64,000 nucleotides of DNA from Clostridiales bacterium Firm_16. GTDB taxonomy: Bacteria > Bacillota > Clostridia > Saccharofermentanales > Saccharofermentanaceae. Under the pieces are notes generated by a model, which searched no databases, had not been told where the DNA came from, and worked only from the letters and a program-made list of their open reading frames with translations. Made by a program: the position numbers and the translations under genes. The DNA lies in NCBI GenBank assembly GCA_001604185.1, contig LVAV01000032.1, positions 124,001 through 188,000 on the forward strand. Reading direction: 5' to 3'. Below are positions 35,243-43,597 of the stretch, in pieces. Every line of letters starts with the position of its first letter. Within the stretch, counting starts at the first letter, position 1.

Positions 35243-36982
35243 ATGAGTGCGAAGTGGCGCAAGTTTCTGTCCTATTACCGGCCTTATCTGAAGGGTTTCA
35301 TAGCGGATATGTTTTTCGCTCTGGTCGGCGCCGCCACCTCTCTGGTCATTCCGCTTCTGACTCGATATATTACCGGTACCGTCCTGACCGAAGGCTTCAC
35401 CGGACCGAAGAATACCATCGTACTCGTATCGCTGATCATGATCGGACTTCTGGCCGTCGAGTTCGGCTGCAACTATTTTATCGCCTATGTGGGACACATG
35501 GTCGGCGCCAAGATGGAGCGGGATCTCCGTAATGAACTTTTCACCCATTACCAGAAACTTTCCTTCCGCTTCTACGACAACCAGAAAGTCGGAAGCCTTA
35601 TGTCCCGTGTCACCAATGACCTCTTCGAGATCACGGAACTGTATCACCATGGTCCGGAAGATCTTATGATCTCCGCCATCAAGCTGGTAGGTTCCTTCGT
35701 AATCCTGTGGATCATCAACTTCCGCCTGGCTCTGGTAGCGATCCTTCCTGTCCCCTTCATGGTGGTCTTCGCAACGATCCTGAACCGCAAGATGAAGCGC
35801 ACCTTCAAGCGCAACCGCGAGCGGATCGCCGAGATCAACACCCGCATGGAAGACAGTCTTTCCGGTATCCGTGTCGTCAAGTCCTTCACCGGAGAGGAAG
35901 CCGAGATCCACAAGTTCTCGGAAGGAAACGATCTGTTCCTGGACAGCAAGCGGGACAATTACAGGTATATGGCGATCTACCACGCCGTACTCTGGTGTAT
36001 CACAGGTCTCATTACCGTAGGTGTCGTTGCTTTCGGCTCCGACATGATCGGCAACGGAACCCTTACACTTCAAGATCTCATTGCCTTCCTGCTCTACGTC
36101 AACAATTTCACCGAGCCGATCCGTAAGCTTGTCAACTTTACCGAGCAGTTCCAGAACGGTATGTCCGGATTTGAACGTTTCTACGAGATGATCTGCATCG
36201 AGCCGGATATCGAAGATGCGCCAAACGCATCGGAACTCAAGGACGTCAAGGGTACCATCGATTTTCAGGATGTATCCTTCTCCTATGGAGACAACCCCAC
36301 CAAAGAAGCCAATGTTCTATCTCATCTGAACCTGCATATTGCCTCCGGAGAATATGTCGCTTTAGTCGGTCACTCCGGCGTGGGTAAGACTACCATCTGC
36401 AGTCTGATCCCCCGTTTCTATGAGCCTACCTCGGGCAAGATCCTGATCGATGATACCGACATCCAGAGCGTGACGCAGAAGTCCCTGCGCCGTCAGATCG
36501 GTATCGTACAGCAGGAAGTCTACCTGTTCTCCGGCACCGTGCTGGAGAATATCCGCTACGGACGTCCGGAAGCCACCCTCGAAGAAGTGGTAGATGCCGC
36601 CAAGCGGGCCAATGCACATGAATTCATCATGGAACTGCCCAACGGCTACGACACCGACATCGGTCAAAGAGGCGTCAAGCTTTCCGGCGGTCAGAAACAG
36701 CGTCTTTCTATCGCACGTGTTTTCCTGAAGAACCCGCCGATCCTGATCTTCGACGAGGCGACATCCTCACTGGATAACGAAAGTGAGCGGGTCATTCAAG
36801 ACGCGCTGGAAGATCTGGCCAAGGACCGTACGACACTGGTCATCGCCCACCGTCTCACCACCATCCAGAACGCTAAGCGCATCCTGGTACTTTCCGAGAA
36901 AGGCATAGAAGAAAGTGGTACCCACGAGGAACTCCTGAATAATCACGGAATCTACTCCAAGTTGTACCACTCTGCTGAATGA
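35243..36982 (+). CDS. ABC exporter, fused permease and ATPase
   Basis: 579 aa half-transporter. An N-terminal domain of about six spans (1-310) precedes the ATPase domain: Walker A GHSGVGKTT, Q-loop IVQQEVYLFSG, signature LSGGQKQRLSIAR, Walker B ILIFDEATS, H-loop IAHRLTT. Homodimers export lipids, peptides or drugs. ATG 35243 follows AAGAAGGGAG. Monocistronic. Substrate not inferable from context. Confidence 0.94.
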   Translation: MSAKWRKFLSYYRPYLKGFIADMFFALVGAATSLVIPLLTRYITGTVLTEGFTGPKNTIVLVSLIMIGLLAVEFGCNYFIAYVGHMVGAKMERDLRNELFTHYQKLSFRFYDNQKVGSLMSRVTNDLFEITELYHHGPEDLMISAIKLVGSFVILWIINFRLALVAILPVPFMVVFATILNRKMKRTFKRNRERIAEINTRMEDSLSGIRVVKSFTGEEAEIHKFSEGNDLFLDSKRDNYRYMAIYHAVLWCITGLITVGVVAFGSDMIGNGTLTLQDLIAFLLYVNNFTEPIRKLVNFTEQFQNGMSGFERFYEMICIEPDIEDAPNASELKDVKGTIDFQDVSFSYGDNPTKEANVLSHLNLHIASGEYVALVGHSGVGKTTICSLIPRFYEPTSGKILIDDTDIQSVTQKSLRRQIGIVQQEVYLFSGTVLENIRYGRPEATLEEVVDAAKRANAHEFIMELPNGYDTDIGQRGVKLSGGQKQRLSIARVFLKNPPILIFDEATSSLDNESERVIQDALEDLAKDRTTLVIAHRLTTIQNAKRILVLSEKGIEESGTHEELLNNHGIYSKLYHSAE

Positions 36983-37065
36983 TCGATTTGCACGTATCTT
37001 TTTCGCTTAGGAAAAAGAACTCGACTGCGTCCCCTGCTTTTCCACAGAATTAGGCGCGCCTCAAT

Positions 37066-37542
37066 TTACTGGATAATATCCTCGAACTTACCGTTCACGG
37101 CTTTACACAGATCATCCGGCTTCAGATGGATCTGGGTGCCCAGCATTCCGCCGCTGACGATGATCGTGTCGAAAGTCTTGGCGCTCTCATGGATCACTGT
37201 CGGATATCTCTTCTTCATGCCGATCGAAGTCACACCTCCGCGGATATAACCGGTCACGGCCTGGATATCCTTGACATGTACCATCTCCAGCGCCTTCTCC
37301 CCTACTACGCGGGCTGCTTTCTTCATGTCCACTTCCTCGGCGATCGGCAGAACAAACACGAAGTAATTCTTGGACTTTCCCTGCATGACCAATGTTTTAA
37401 AAGAACTTTCATAAGGCTGTCCCAGCATATCGGCAATATGGACGCCATCGATGAATTCATCGCACTCGTAATAGAACGGCTGGTATGGGATCTTCTCCTT
37501 ATCCAGCATTCTCATGGCATTCGTCTTCGTTTCTTTCTTCAT
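37066..37542 (-). CDS. ybaK: YbaK/EbsC-type aminoacyl-tRNA deacylase (Cys-tRNA(Pro))
   Basis: 158 aa. The family motifs are clear: FKTLVMQGKSKNYFVFVLP with the catalytic lysine region, DMKKAARVVGEKALEMV, and the glycine-rich YIRGGVTSIGMKKRYP. It hydrolyses mischarged Cys-tRNA(Pro), acting in trans to prolyl-tRNA synthetase. It lies 24 bp after the serine-hydrolase lipoprotein gene on the same strand and is probably last in that operon. Confidence 0.92.
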   Translation of the reverse strand: MKKETKTNAMRMLDKEKIPYQPFYYECDEFIDGVHIADMLGQPYESSFKTLVMQGKSKNYFVFVLPIAEEVDMKKAARVVGEKALEMVHVKDIQAVTGYIRGGVTSIGMKKRYPTVIHESAKTFDTIIVSGGMLGTQIHLKPDDLCKAVNGKFEDIIQ

Positions 37543-37566
37543 GGAAAAACCTTCTTCCTTAGAAAA

Positions 37567-38895
37567 TCACTTGATACAGTATAACCGGATATAATCCGTG
37601 ACATCCGAGGCCATCGGCGTCTTCAGGCTGATCTTCAATGTCTGGATGTTGGAAAGTGAAATAATCACATCTTCATTCTCCCGGTCCAATATCACACTGG
37701 CATTATATCCCAGAGTCATGCCGCTATGGGTCACATGATCGGAATGAATATACCAGCCATAGCCATAACCGAACTTTCCGCCATCGAAGATCTGCTTCCA
37801 GCTTTCTTCCGTGAGCAGCGCCCCGTCAAGAACACAGTACTCCCACTTCAGAAGGCCCTCTACCGTTCCTGTCAGCACACCTGCTGCATAACTGATGGAC
37901 TCATCCTGACTCGGAAGATCGAACTTCAATGTCAGAAGCTGAGTCCGGCCCTTAGAAGTAAGGTGCTTCGTGTTCGGATAGATCTCCTTCAGATCCAGAG
38001 GATCCAGAATGTTCTTCTGGATATACTCCTCATAGCTCATGCCGCTTAAGTCCTCGATGATCAGTCCGAGGAAATAGTAATTGGTATTGGAATACTCGAA
38101 ATCTGATCCCGGATAGAAATTCAGTTCATAGTCAGACATCTTTCCCGGTATCTCATGGGGTTCGACCTTGGTCGTAGCCATCGTAGTAAGTTCCTGTTCC
38201 AGAGATGGAAGATTCGTAAAATCGATCTTCTTGAGGTCATTCCAGGAGAAACCCATGACGCCGCAATACAGATAATCCGGTATACCGGAAGTCATGTTCA
38301 GCAGTTGATGGATGGTGATCTCTTTTGCATGAGAATACTCCGGGAAATACTTATCCAGCGTATCCTCCGTGGAAAGCTTGCCCTGCTCCTGCAGCTGCAT
38401 GATGGCCACCGCCGTGAACTGCTTGGTGATGGAACCAAATTCGAACACCGTATCCACGCTGTTTGCTATATTCTTCTCGCGGTCGGCCAGTCCAAAAGCA
38501 CTTTTCCAGACGATCTCGCGGTTTCTACTGACCAGTACAGCGCCGTCGTAGTCCGTGTCTTCGAAGTACTTCTCCGCTTTTTTCGCGTCAAAAGTACGGT
38601 CACCCGTGTCTTCCGAACTGTCACTCGGCTCGGAGGACTCCGTTGTGGTCGCCTCGGTCGTGGTCTCGGTCGTAGTGGGTTCCGTGGTGGTTTCCGTAGT
38701 TGTCTCGGTCGTCGTTTCGGTTGTTGTTTCGGTAGTTGTTTCAGTAGTAGTCGTCTCAGTCTTCTCCGTTGTACTTTCTGACGCAGAAGTAGATACCGAT
38801 GCCGTCTTCGAGGTCTCGGTCTTCGACGAACATGCCGTGCTTCCCAGGATGGAAAGCATAAGCATGACACTAATCAGTTTTCTTCGATTGATCAT
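37567..38895 (-). CDS. Exported beta-lactamase-fold serine hydrolase lipoprotein with Thr/Glu linker
   Basis: 442 aa from ATG 38895; a TTG four codons earlier is less likely. A signal sequence (basic start, LISVMLMLSILG) ends in a lipobox-like STAC (Cys22). A Thr/Glu-rich repeat linker (43-86) spans the cell wall. The catalytic domain is class-C beta-lactamase/PBP-like: SITK (SxxK), YSN in DFEYSNTNYYFLG, and HSG near the C-terminus. Such enzymes act as D-Ala esterases, amidases or peptidases on the surface; substrate is not predictable. Starts 13 bp after the upstream zinc-ribbon gene stop. Confidence 0.88.
   Translation of the reverse strand: MINRRKLISVMLMLSILGSTACSSKTETSKTASVSTSASESTTEKTETTTTETTTETTTETTTETTTETTTEPTTTETTTEATTTESSEPSDSSEDTGDRTFDAKKAEKYFEDTDYDGAVLVSRNREIVWKSAFGLADREKNIANSVDTVFEFGSITKQFTAVAIMQLQEQGKLSTEDTLDKYFPEYSHAKEITIHQLLNMTSGIPDYLYCGVMGFSWNDLKKIDFTNLPSLEQELTTMATTKVEPHEIPGKMSDYELNFYPGSDFEYSNTNYYFLGLIIEDLSGMSYEEYIQKNILDPLDLKEIYPNTKHLTSKGRTQLLTLKFDLPSQDESISYAAGVLTGTVEGLLKWEYCVLDGALLTEESWKQIFDGGKFGYGYGWYIHSDHVTHSGMTLGYNASVILDRENEDVIISLSNIQTLKISLKTPMASDVTDYIRLYCIK
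38638..38769 (-). repeat. Thr-Thr-Glu-type repeat linker in the serine hydrolase gene
   Basis: About 130 bp of imperfect 12-bp units (ACNACNGAAACN on the coding strand) code for TTTE repeats, ten or so copies. Likely a stretched, potentially glycosylated wall-spanning linker; such a tract can change length by slippage. Confidence 0.85.
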
Positions 38896-38908
38896 ATGTT
38901 TTCTCAAA

Positions 38909-39346
38909 TCAAGCGTTCACTTCTTCAATCTTCTTGTAGAAGCGGCCCTTCTTCAAAGTCTTGTACTCACTCTTCTTCATGCCCGTACGGATCGGGAAGG
39001 TCTGGCCGGAATTCTTATCTTCAAGGATCAGGTCATAGGTCTTCGAATCCGCATGAATAATACCCTTCGGAACCAGATTGGTCGTCGGAGGAGTCTTCAT
39101 CTTGATGATACTCTTGGCCTCTTTCTTTCCTTCCTTGATGAACTTATCGCCCTGGAAGCACACCGGGCAGAAATGCCAGTAATCGGATCCCAGCGGAATC
39201 AGCGGAATGTAGTCCAGATGTCCCCATTTTCTGAACTTCACATAGGTCTCCTGATAGGTCTGATGGCAGTATGAACAGGTTTTCGGTTCACCCTGCGGTC
39301 CGAGCACTTTCTTAAAGGATTCTACTCCATAATATACAACACCCAT
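38909..39346 (-). CDS. Zinc-ribbon domain protein of unknown function
   Basis: 145 aa. Two CxxC pairs (TCSYCHQTY near residue 24 and FCPVCFQG near 60) form a zinc ribbon spread around a KWGHLDYIPLIPLG segment. The C-terminal half is basic and beta-rich (KIIHADSKTYDLILEDKNSG-type). No membrane span. ATG 39346 has AAAGGAGAACAC upstream. It precedes the lipoprotein gene by 13 bp. I do not recognise a named family. Confidence 0.7.
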   Translation of the reverse strand: MGVVYYGVESFKKVLGPQGEPKTCSYCHQTYQETYVKFRKWGHLDYIPLIPLGSDYWHFCPVCFQGDKFIKEGKKEAKSIIKMKTPPTTNLVPKGIIHADSKTYDLILEDKNSGQTFPIRTGMKKSEYKTLKKGRFYKKIEEVNA

Positions 39347-39534
39347 TTGTGTTCTCCTTTTCCTCTCTCTTTTTTAGTCTGTAATACCCTCTGAAACACC
39401 GTCTGCGGCAGACACTTCACCGCATCGGTAAGTGCTGTCATTATCGCATATCGCAAGGTCAAAAACAAGGACTATTCCCCACCCTCGACCGGTGCCTGAA
39501 CAAGAAGAGAAAAAGCCTTCTTTTCTTCTGAAAA

Positions 39535-39543
39535 TGGTATAAT
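39535..39543 (+). promoter_or_regulatory. Extended -10 promoter of the cytidylate-kinase-like gene
   Basis: TGGTATAAT is a perfect extended -10 (TGn plus TATAAT), 30 bp before the ATG at 39574. The -35 region is poor, as expected for extended -10 promoters. Confidence 0.6.
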
Positions 39544-39573
39544 GGATACAACACCCGAAGGAGGTCTTGCGGT

Positions 39574-40542
39574 ATGCCGATCATCACTATTTCCAGACAG
39601 ATGGGCAGTCTCGGTGACGAAGTCGCCACGGCTTTGAGCCGCAAGCTCGGCTGGGAACTGATCACCCGCGACCGTCTGATGGAGAAATTCTTCCCGGACA
39701 GCAGTCCGGAGCAGCGCAGCCGCCTGGCAGAAAGCGCCAAGTTCTATCTTTCCGAATATAAAGACCAGAAGACTTTCCGTGAAGTCCTCACCGAGGCTCT
39801 TATGGAGCTGGCCAGAAAGCAGTCTGCCGTTCTGCTGGGGTTCGGATCCCAGATGCTTTTCTCCGGACACGACCAGGCCATCAACGTCCGGATCATCGCA
39901 CCTAACCCCGTCCGGCTGCAGCGTATCCAGAAACAGTTTCATATCGCGGAACAGCCCGCCCTGGAACTTCTGGAATCCACAGACAGGAAGCATAAGCGTT
40001 TCGTGTCTCACGTTTTCGGAGAAGATTCCTCGGATCCGTCGCTTTATCACCTGACTTTGAACACGGCCTTCATGTCCGTGGACGAATGTGTAGCCGCGAT
40101 CCTGGCCACCACGAAGGAGCATTCTCTCCGTCTTCGCATCAAGGAAGAGACCGTCAAGGAAGGCGCCTACGATCACCAGAAAGAATTACCTGTATTCAAG
40201 AATCCGTCCGAAGCGGAATTTGCCCGGATCCTGGATATGTATCACATCGACTGGAAATACGAGCCCAAGACTTTCCCGGTAGAGTGGGACAGTGAAGGCA
40301 ATGTTACCCTCGCTTTCAGTCCGGACTTCTACCTGACCCGGTTTGACACCTACCTCGAGCTCACGACCATGAACCAGAAGTACGTCACCAAGAAGAACCG
40401 GAAACTCAAGAAAGTCCGGGAACTGTATCCGGGCATCCACATCAAGATCGTATATAAGAAGGATTTTCTTGATCTGGTGGAGCGTCTCAAGGGCACCGAT
40501 CCGGAAGCACCTGCGCCGAATGAAGATAGTGGAAAGGAATAA
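39574..40542 (+). CDS. Cytidylate-kinase-like protein with additional C-terminal domain
   Basis: 322 aa. The N-terminal ~195 residues are the cytidylate-kinase-like family: PIITISRQMGSLGDEVATALSRKLGW in place of a normal P-loop, RDRLMEKFF, and a LID-like region. The remaining ~125 residues (from about 200) resemble no domain I know and end in a disordered EAPAPNEDSGKE. Kinase activity cannot be assumed since the canonical Walker A (GxxGxGK[ST]) is altered. Followed 5 bp later by hpt, suggesting a nucleotide-related role. ATG 39574 follows GAAGGAGG. Confidence 0.82.
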   Translation: MPIITISRQMGSLGDEVATALSRKLGWELITRDRLMEKFFPDSSPEQRSRLAESAKFYLSEYKDQKTFREVLTEALMELARKQSAVLLGFGSQMLFSGHDQAINVRIIAPNPVRLQRIQKQFHIAEQPALELLESTDRKHKRFVSHVFGEDSSDPSLYHLTLNTAFMSVDECVAAILATTKEHSLRLRIKEETVKEGAYDHQKELPVFKNPSEAEFARILDMYHIDWKYEPKTFPVEWDSEGNVTLAFSPDFYLTRFDTYLELTTMNQKYVTKKNRKLKKVRELYPGIHIKIVYKKDFLDLVERLKGTDPEAPAPNEDSGKE

Positions 40543-40547
40543 TACCT

Positions 40548-41078
40548 ATGGATGGAATCTCGTATAAGAAGATCCTTTACACCGAAGAACAGCTGAAAAC
40601 CCGTGTGGAAGCTCTGGGCCGTCAGATCACGAAGGACTACGCGTCCCGGGATCTGGTCCTTATCGGTGTGCTGAAGGGATCTCTTTACTTCTTCACCGAT
40701 CTTACCCGCGCCATCGATCTTCCCATCGAGCTGGACATGATCGCCATCGGCAGCATTCCGGACACCACCAGCCAGACCGGTATCGTGAAGATCACGAAGG
40801 ACGTAGACATCAATATCACCGGGAAGCATGTCATCGTAGTTGAGGATATCATCCGTACAGGACTTACCACCGCGTATCTTATGCAGACCCTGGAAGCCAG
40901 AAAGCCTGCATCTATCGAAGTCTGCACTCTTCTATATAATCCCGACCGGCAGCTCATTGATCTTCCCGTGAAGTACTTCGGTTTCGAGATCGACCGCAGC
41001 TGGCTTATCGGCTACGGTATGGATGCATCCGAAATTGGAAGGAATCTTCCCTTTATCGCCGAACTGGAGCATAAATGA
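40548..41078 (+). CDS. hpt: Hypoxanthine phosphoribosyltransferase
   Basis: 176 aa, normal length. The PRPP-binding motif VIVVEDIIRTGLT is intact, with LVLIGVLKGSLYFFTDL at the front and the FEIDRSWLIGYGMD loop near the end. It salvages hypoxanthine and guanine to IMP and GMP using PRPP. Cotranscribed with the cytidylate-kinase-like gene (5-bp gap) and ends at a terminator hairpin. Confidence 0.95.
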   Translation: MDGISYKKILYTEEQLKTRVEALGRQITKDYASRDLVLIGVLKGSLYFFTDLTRAIDLPIELDMIAIGSIPDTTSQTGIVKITKDVDINITGKHVIVVEDIIRTGLTTAYLMQTLEARKPASIEVCTLLYNPDRQLIDLPVKYFGFEIDRSWLIGYGMDASEIGRNLPFIAELEHK

Positions 41079-41103
41079 AGATCGCCGCATGAAGCGGCGA
41101 TCT
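41079..41103 (+). terminator. Terminator of the hpt operon
   Basis: Perfect 10-bp stem AGATCGCCGC / GCGGCGATCT with loop ATGAA, beginning at the base after the hpt stop. The following T-run (GATCTGTTCTTAT) is weak. It faces the 3' end of the RNA candidate on the opposite strand. Confidence 0.65.
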
Positions 41104-41127
41104 GATCTGTTCTTATATCAAGAGGAC

Positions 41128-41730
41128 AAAAAGAATAGCTCCAGCGAACCTATCTCAGCGATCCATTCCTCCGGCAGCCCTTTCTTATCTGCGAACCTTC
41201 GAAATCCTGCCTGACCCGACTTCGTGGAATTACTCAGAACAGTGAAGCCTGTCCTTTCCAACCAACCCGTACCCGAAATGATTTCGTCTCCGTCTCCACC
41301 CTTTCCATTACCTCTGCTGAATTTGCTCTTCATTAGCAACCCCATGCTGCTAATCCGGCGACAACCCAGTTGTTGCAACTTACTCAGTTATGGCACGTTT
41401 CCTGTCATTTCTCGTGACCCCGAGATCCCGACGTGCATATAAGCAACCTTCCGTAATCTCAAAATCAAGGTCCTGACCTGACCTGCGACTTGTGTCCGCC
41501 ATCGCGTACCGTCAATCGCTGTCCGCTCTCCACTGCTTCCTACTATGGCTCTGTCGGTTCCGTTTCCGAGAATCTCATCCAACCTCACAGGATCGGCATC
41601 TCGAATCTCTTCTTCCTTCGTTTCCGGACCACCCTATGGTCTTTCTGTTTTTTACAACCTCGCCTTGTGTATTCAACCGTGGCGGCTCTCCGATGGGATC
41701 TGGTGTGAACTCGTATTCCCTGGAGCTATT
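41128..41730 (-). ncRNA. Candidate ~600-nt large structured noncoding RNA, family unassigned
   Basis: No credible coding frame with a ribosome binding site is found on either strand. A near-consensus promoter (41734-41761) reads into it. The 5' end AATAGCTCCAG (41730-41720) pairs perfectly with the 3' end CTGGAGCTATT (41144-41134), an 11-bp closing stem followed at once by CTTTTTG, a U-run typical of a terminator. Internal hairpins include TTAGCA/TGCTAA (41333-41353), GCACGT/ACGTGC (41393-41436) enclosing CTCG/CGAG, GACCA/TGGTC (41627-41641) and GGACAG/CTGTTC (41237-41254). I do not see RNase P, tmRNA or group II intron signatures. Size and self-closed ends recall OLE, GOLLD and ROOL RNAs; assignment needs covariance models. 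Confidence 0.72.
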
Positions 41731-41733
41731 TTC

Positions 41734-41761
41734 AGTATAGCACGTATTGTTACATTGTCAA
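41734..41761 (-). promoter_or_regulatory. Near-consensus promoter driving the large RNA candidate
   Basis: On the minus strand TTGACA (41761-41756), a 16-nt spacer and TATACT (41739-41734). The predicted start near 41727 falls inside the 5' strand of the closing stem. The same two hexamers (TTGACA, TATACT) drive the tRNA operon in this window. Confidence 0.82.
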
Positions 41762-42007
41762 CAATCTAACTGTAAAACAAGCGAAATAATTCTCCCGTTT
41801 ATGCACTATGCACAAAACGATACGTGCTTCTTTTCTATCCAGGCACCCGACAATTGAAAAGCTCTGGAATCAGGGCGTTTCCGCCACCATTCCATTGATG
41901 CTCCAATGGTGCACAGGTTCTTTTCAAGCATGAATCAAGGCTCAAAGGCCCCGAAAATGTTTACTTTTTGGTCATATTTATAGATTCCACTATTACAAAT
42001 ATGTCAC
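41762..42007. other. Intergenic stretch between the RNA candidate and the ABC system
   Basis: About 245 bp without a gene. It contains an inverted repeat CACCATT / AATGGTG (41885-41891 with 41905-41911) that also reads CCATTG-CCAATGG, possibly an operator or part of another small RNA, and otherwise AT-rich promoter-like sequence. Nothing else was recognised. Confidence 0.5.
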
Positions 42008-42035
42008 TTGATTCACAGAAACCTTTTGATACAAT
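42008..42035 (+). promoter_or_regulatory. Promoter of the membrane protein-ABC transporter operon
   Basis: TTGATT (42008-42013), 16-nt spacer and TACAAT (42030-42035), 30 bp before the ATG at 42066. Confidence 0.55.
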
Positions 42036-42065
42036 TATCCTAAAGTTATTTTGACGGAGGGGTTC

Positions 42066-42632
42066 ATGCGCAAACAACTATTCTATGCCAACCGTGGCAT
42101 AATTCTTCTGATGCTTGCAATCATCGGTATTTCCGTTTTTCTGATCTACGATTCGATACGGTGCAGCCAGGCTTCCAAGAAGATCCGGTCTCAGGTCGAG
42201 ACTTTCACTTCAGAAACATCCCAGACCTTCTCTTTTCCGAAGGATAAACTTGGGGAAATCAAAACACAGGATGATGTAGATACCTATTTCAACACTATCA
42301 GTAAGGACAAGTGCCAGCCTTTGCTTACTTCTTATCTGGACAATCAGGCACTTCGTGACGAGTTGACCGAGGAAGTGACTCAGATCTACCGTACACAGTT
42401 TATGAACCATAACACCATCGCTACTACTGTCACAAGGCAATGTGTGGATGTAATAATCAAGGTATATCGTGATACCGCATCTGTCGATGCCGTTATCTCG
42501 AACAACTTCGAGGGCGAGGGTATGGAGATCCTTCCTTTCACCAGTACCGATCACTATGAACTCATCTATAAAGACGGAACCTGGCAGATCGCCAGTTACT
42601 CGGCCTCTTTAAATTATGAGCTTTCCGAATAA
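42066..42632 (+). CDS. Single-span membrane-anchored protein of unknown function
   Basis: 188 aa from ATG 42066, with GGAGG five bases upstream; a TTG at 42051 precedes that site. One N-terminal span (GIILLMLAIIGISVFLIY) anchors a ~155-residue extracytoplasmic domain with mixed helices and strands, ending HYELIYKDGTWQIASYSASL, which resembles the end of NTF2-like/DUF4878-type accessory domains. It starts a three-gene unit with the ABC ATPase (29 bp downstream) and ABC-2 permease, so it may be an accessory or sensor of that transporter. No family recognised with confidence. Confidence 0.75.
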   Translation: MRKQLFYANRGIILLMLAIIGISVFLIYDSIRCSQASKKIRSQVETFTSETSQTFSFPKDKLGEIKTQDDVDTYFNTISKDKCQPLLTSYLDNQALRDELTEEVTQIYRTQFMNHNTIATTVTRQCVDVIIKVYRDTASVDAVISNNFEGEGMEILPFTSTDHYELIYKDGTWQIASYSASLNYELSE

Positions 42633-42661
42633 CGGATTCCTCTGACAGGAGAAATAAATAC

Positions 42662-43597
42662 ATGGAAAATAAACTACCGGCAATGAGTATTGCCAACGCG
42701 ACAAAGATATACGGAACCAAGAAAGCGGTAGACGATATTTCTTTCGATATCTACCCCGGTGAAGTATTCGGATTTCTTGGCCCGAACGGCGCCGGAAAGA
42801 CCACAATCATCAAGATGATCATGGGATTCATCCGTCCGGACAACGGCACCATCATTATCAACGGATTTAACCGTAAGACAGATTACGAGAAAGCCATGAG
42901 TTCCATCGGCGGCATCGTGGAGAACCCGGAGATGTATAACTACCTTCCGGCCCGCACCAATCTGGAGATGTATGCCCGCCTGCACGGCAAGATTCCGAAG
43001 GAAAGGATCGACGAGGTCCTGGAACTGGTAGGTCTTCTTGACCGCGCCAAGGAACCCATTAAGAAGTATTCCCTCGGTATGAAGCAGCGTATCGGCCTGG
43101 CTCAGGCGCTCCTTCACAAGCCGAAGGTCCTGATCCTGGACGAACCGACGAACGGTCTGGATCCTGCCGGTATCCACCAGCTTCGCGATATCCTCAAGAA
43201 ACTGGCCCACGAAGAAGGCACCGCCGTCATGGTCTCCAGTCACCTTCTTTCGGAGATGGAGATGATGTGCGACCGTATCGGTATCATTTCCAACGGCAAG
43301 CTTCTGCAGATCTGTACCATTGAAGAACTGATGCAGAAAGCCAATAATACTTCCGTATACCGTATCAAGACTTCTGATCCGAAGAAGGCGAAAGATATCC
43401 TTGCCCAGGCAACGTCTTTCAAGATTTCGAATCTTACGAATGACAGTCTGGATATCGAGGCGGAAGAAAACGATATCAACGAATGTGTCCGTACTCTGGT
43501 GGCGGGTGGCTCCGATATCTACGGCGTCCAGAAACTTCAGACATCTCTGGAAGATGCATTCCTAGAAATCACGGGTGGAGGTATCACAATTGAATAA
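42662..43597 (+). CDS. ABC transporter ATP-binding protein (ABC-2 exporter type)
   Basis: 311 aa. Walker A GPNGAGKTT, signature YSLGMKQRIGL, Walker B VLILDEPTNGLD and the H-loop SSHLLSEME are complete. The sequence and the C-terminal ~85-residue extension are typical of bacitracin/lantibiotic-type (BcrA/CcmA-like) ATPases. Its stop lies within the start region of the permease gene (8-bp overlap). Powers the membrane partner encoded next; possible export of an antimicrobial or a lipid. Confidence 0.93.
   Translation: MENKLPAMSIANATKIYGTKKAVDDISFDIYPGEVFGFLGPNGAGKTTIIKMIMGFIRPDNGTIIINGFNRKTDYEKAMSSIGGIVENPEMYNYLPARTNLEMYARLHGKIPKERIDEVLELVGLLDRAKEPIKKYSLGMKQRIGLAQALLHKPKVLILDEPTNGLDPAGIHQLRDILKKLAHEEGTAVMVSSHLLSEMEMMCDRIGIISNGKLLQICTIEELMQKANNTSVYRIKTSDPKKAKDILAQATSFKISNLTNDSLDIEAEENDINECVRTLVAGGSDIYGVQKLQTSLEDAFLEITGGGITIE

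Noticed and set aside
35183..36073. A 296-aa minus-strand frame opposite the ABC exporter
   Set aside because: The plus strand codes for a complete ABC exporter here, so the minus frame is a shadow.
38638..38769. CRISPR-like short tandem repeats
   Set aside because: The units are contiguous 12-bp coding repeats without spacers and keep the reading frame of the serine hydrolase.
41128..41730. RNase P RNA, tmRNA or group II intron identity for the large RNA candidate
   Set aside because: None of the hallmark sequences (RNase P core boxes, tmRNA ends, group II domain V and 5' GUGYG) is visible.
41128..41740. Short open frames inside the RNA candidate (for example minus 41118-41378 and plus 41492-41740)
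   Set aside because: None has a ribosome binding site or a recognisable family, they conflict with each other on both strands, and the structured stems explain the sequence better.
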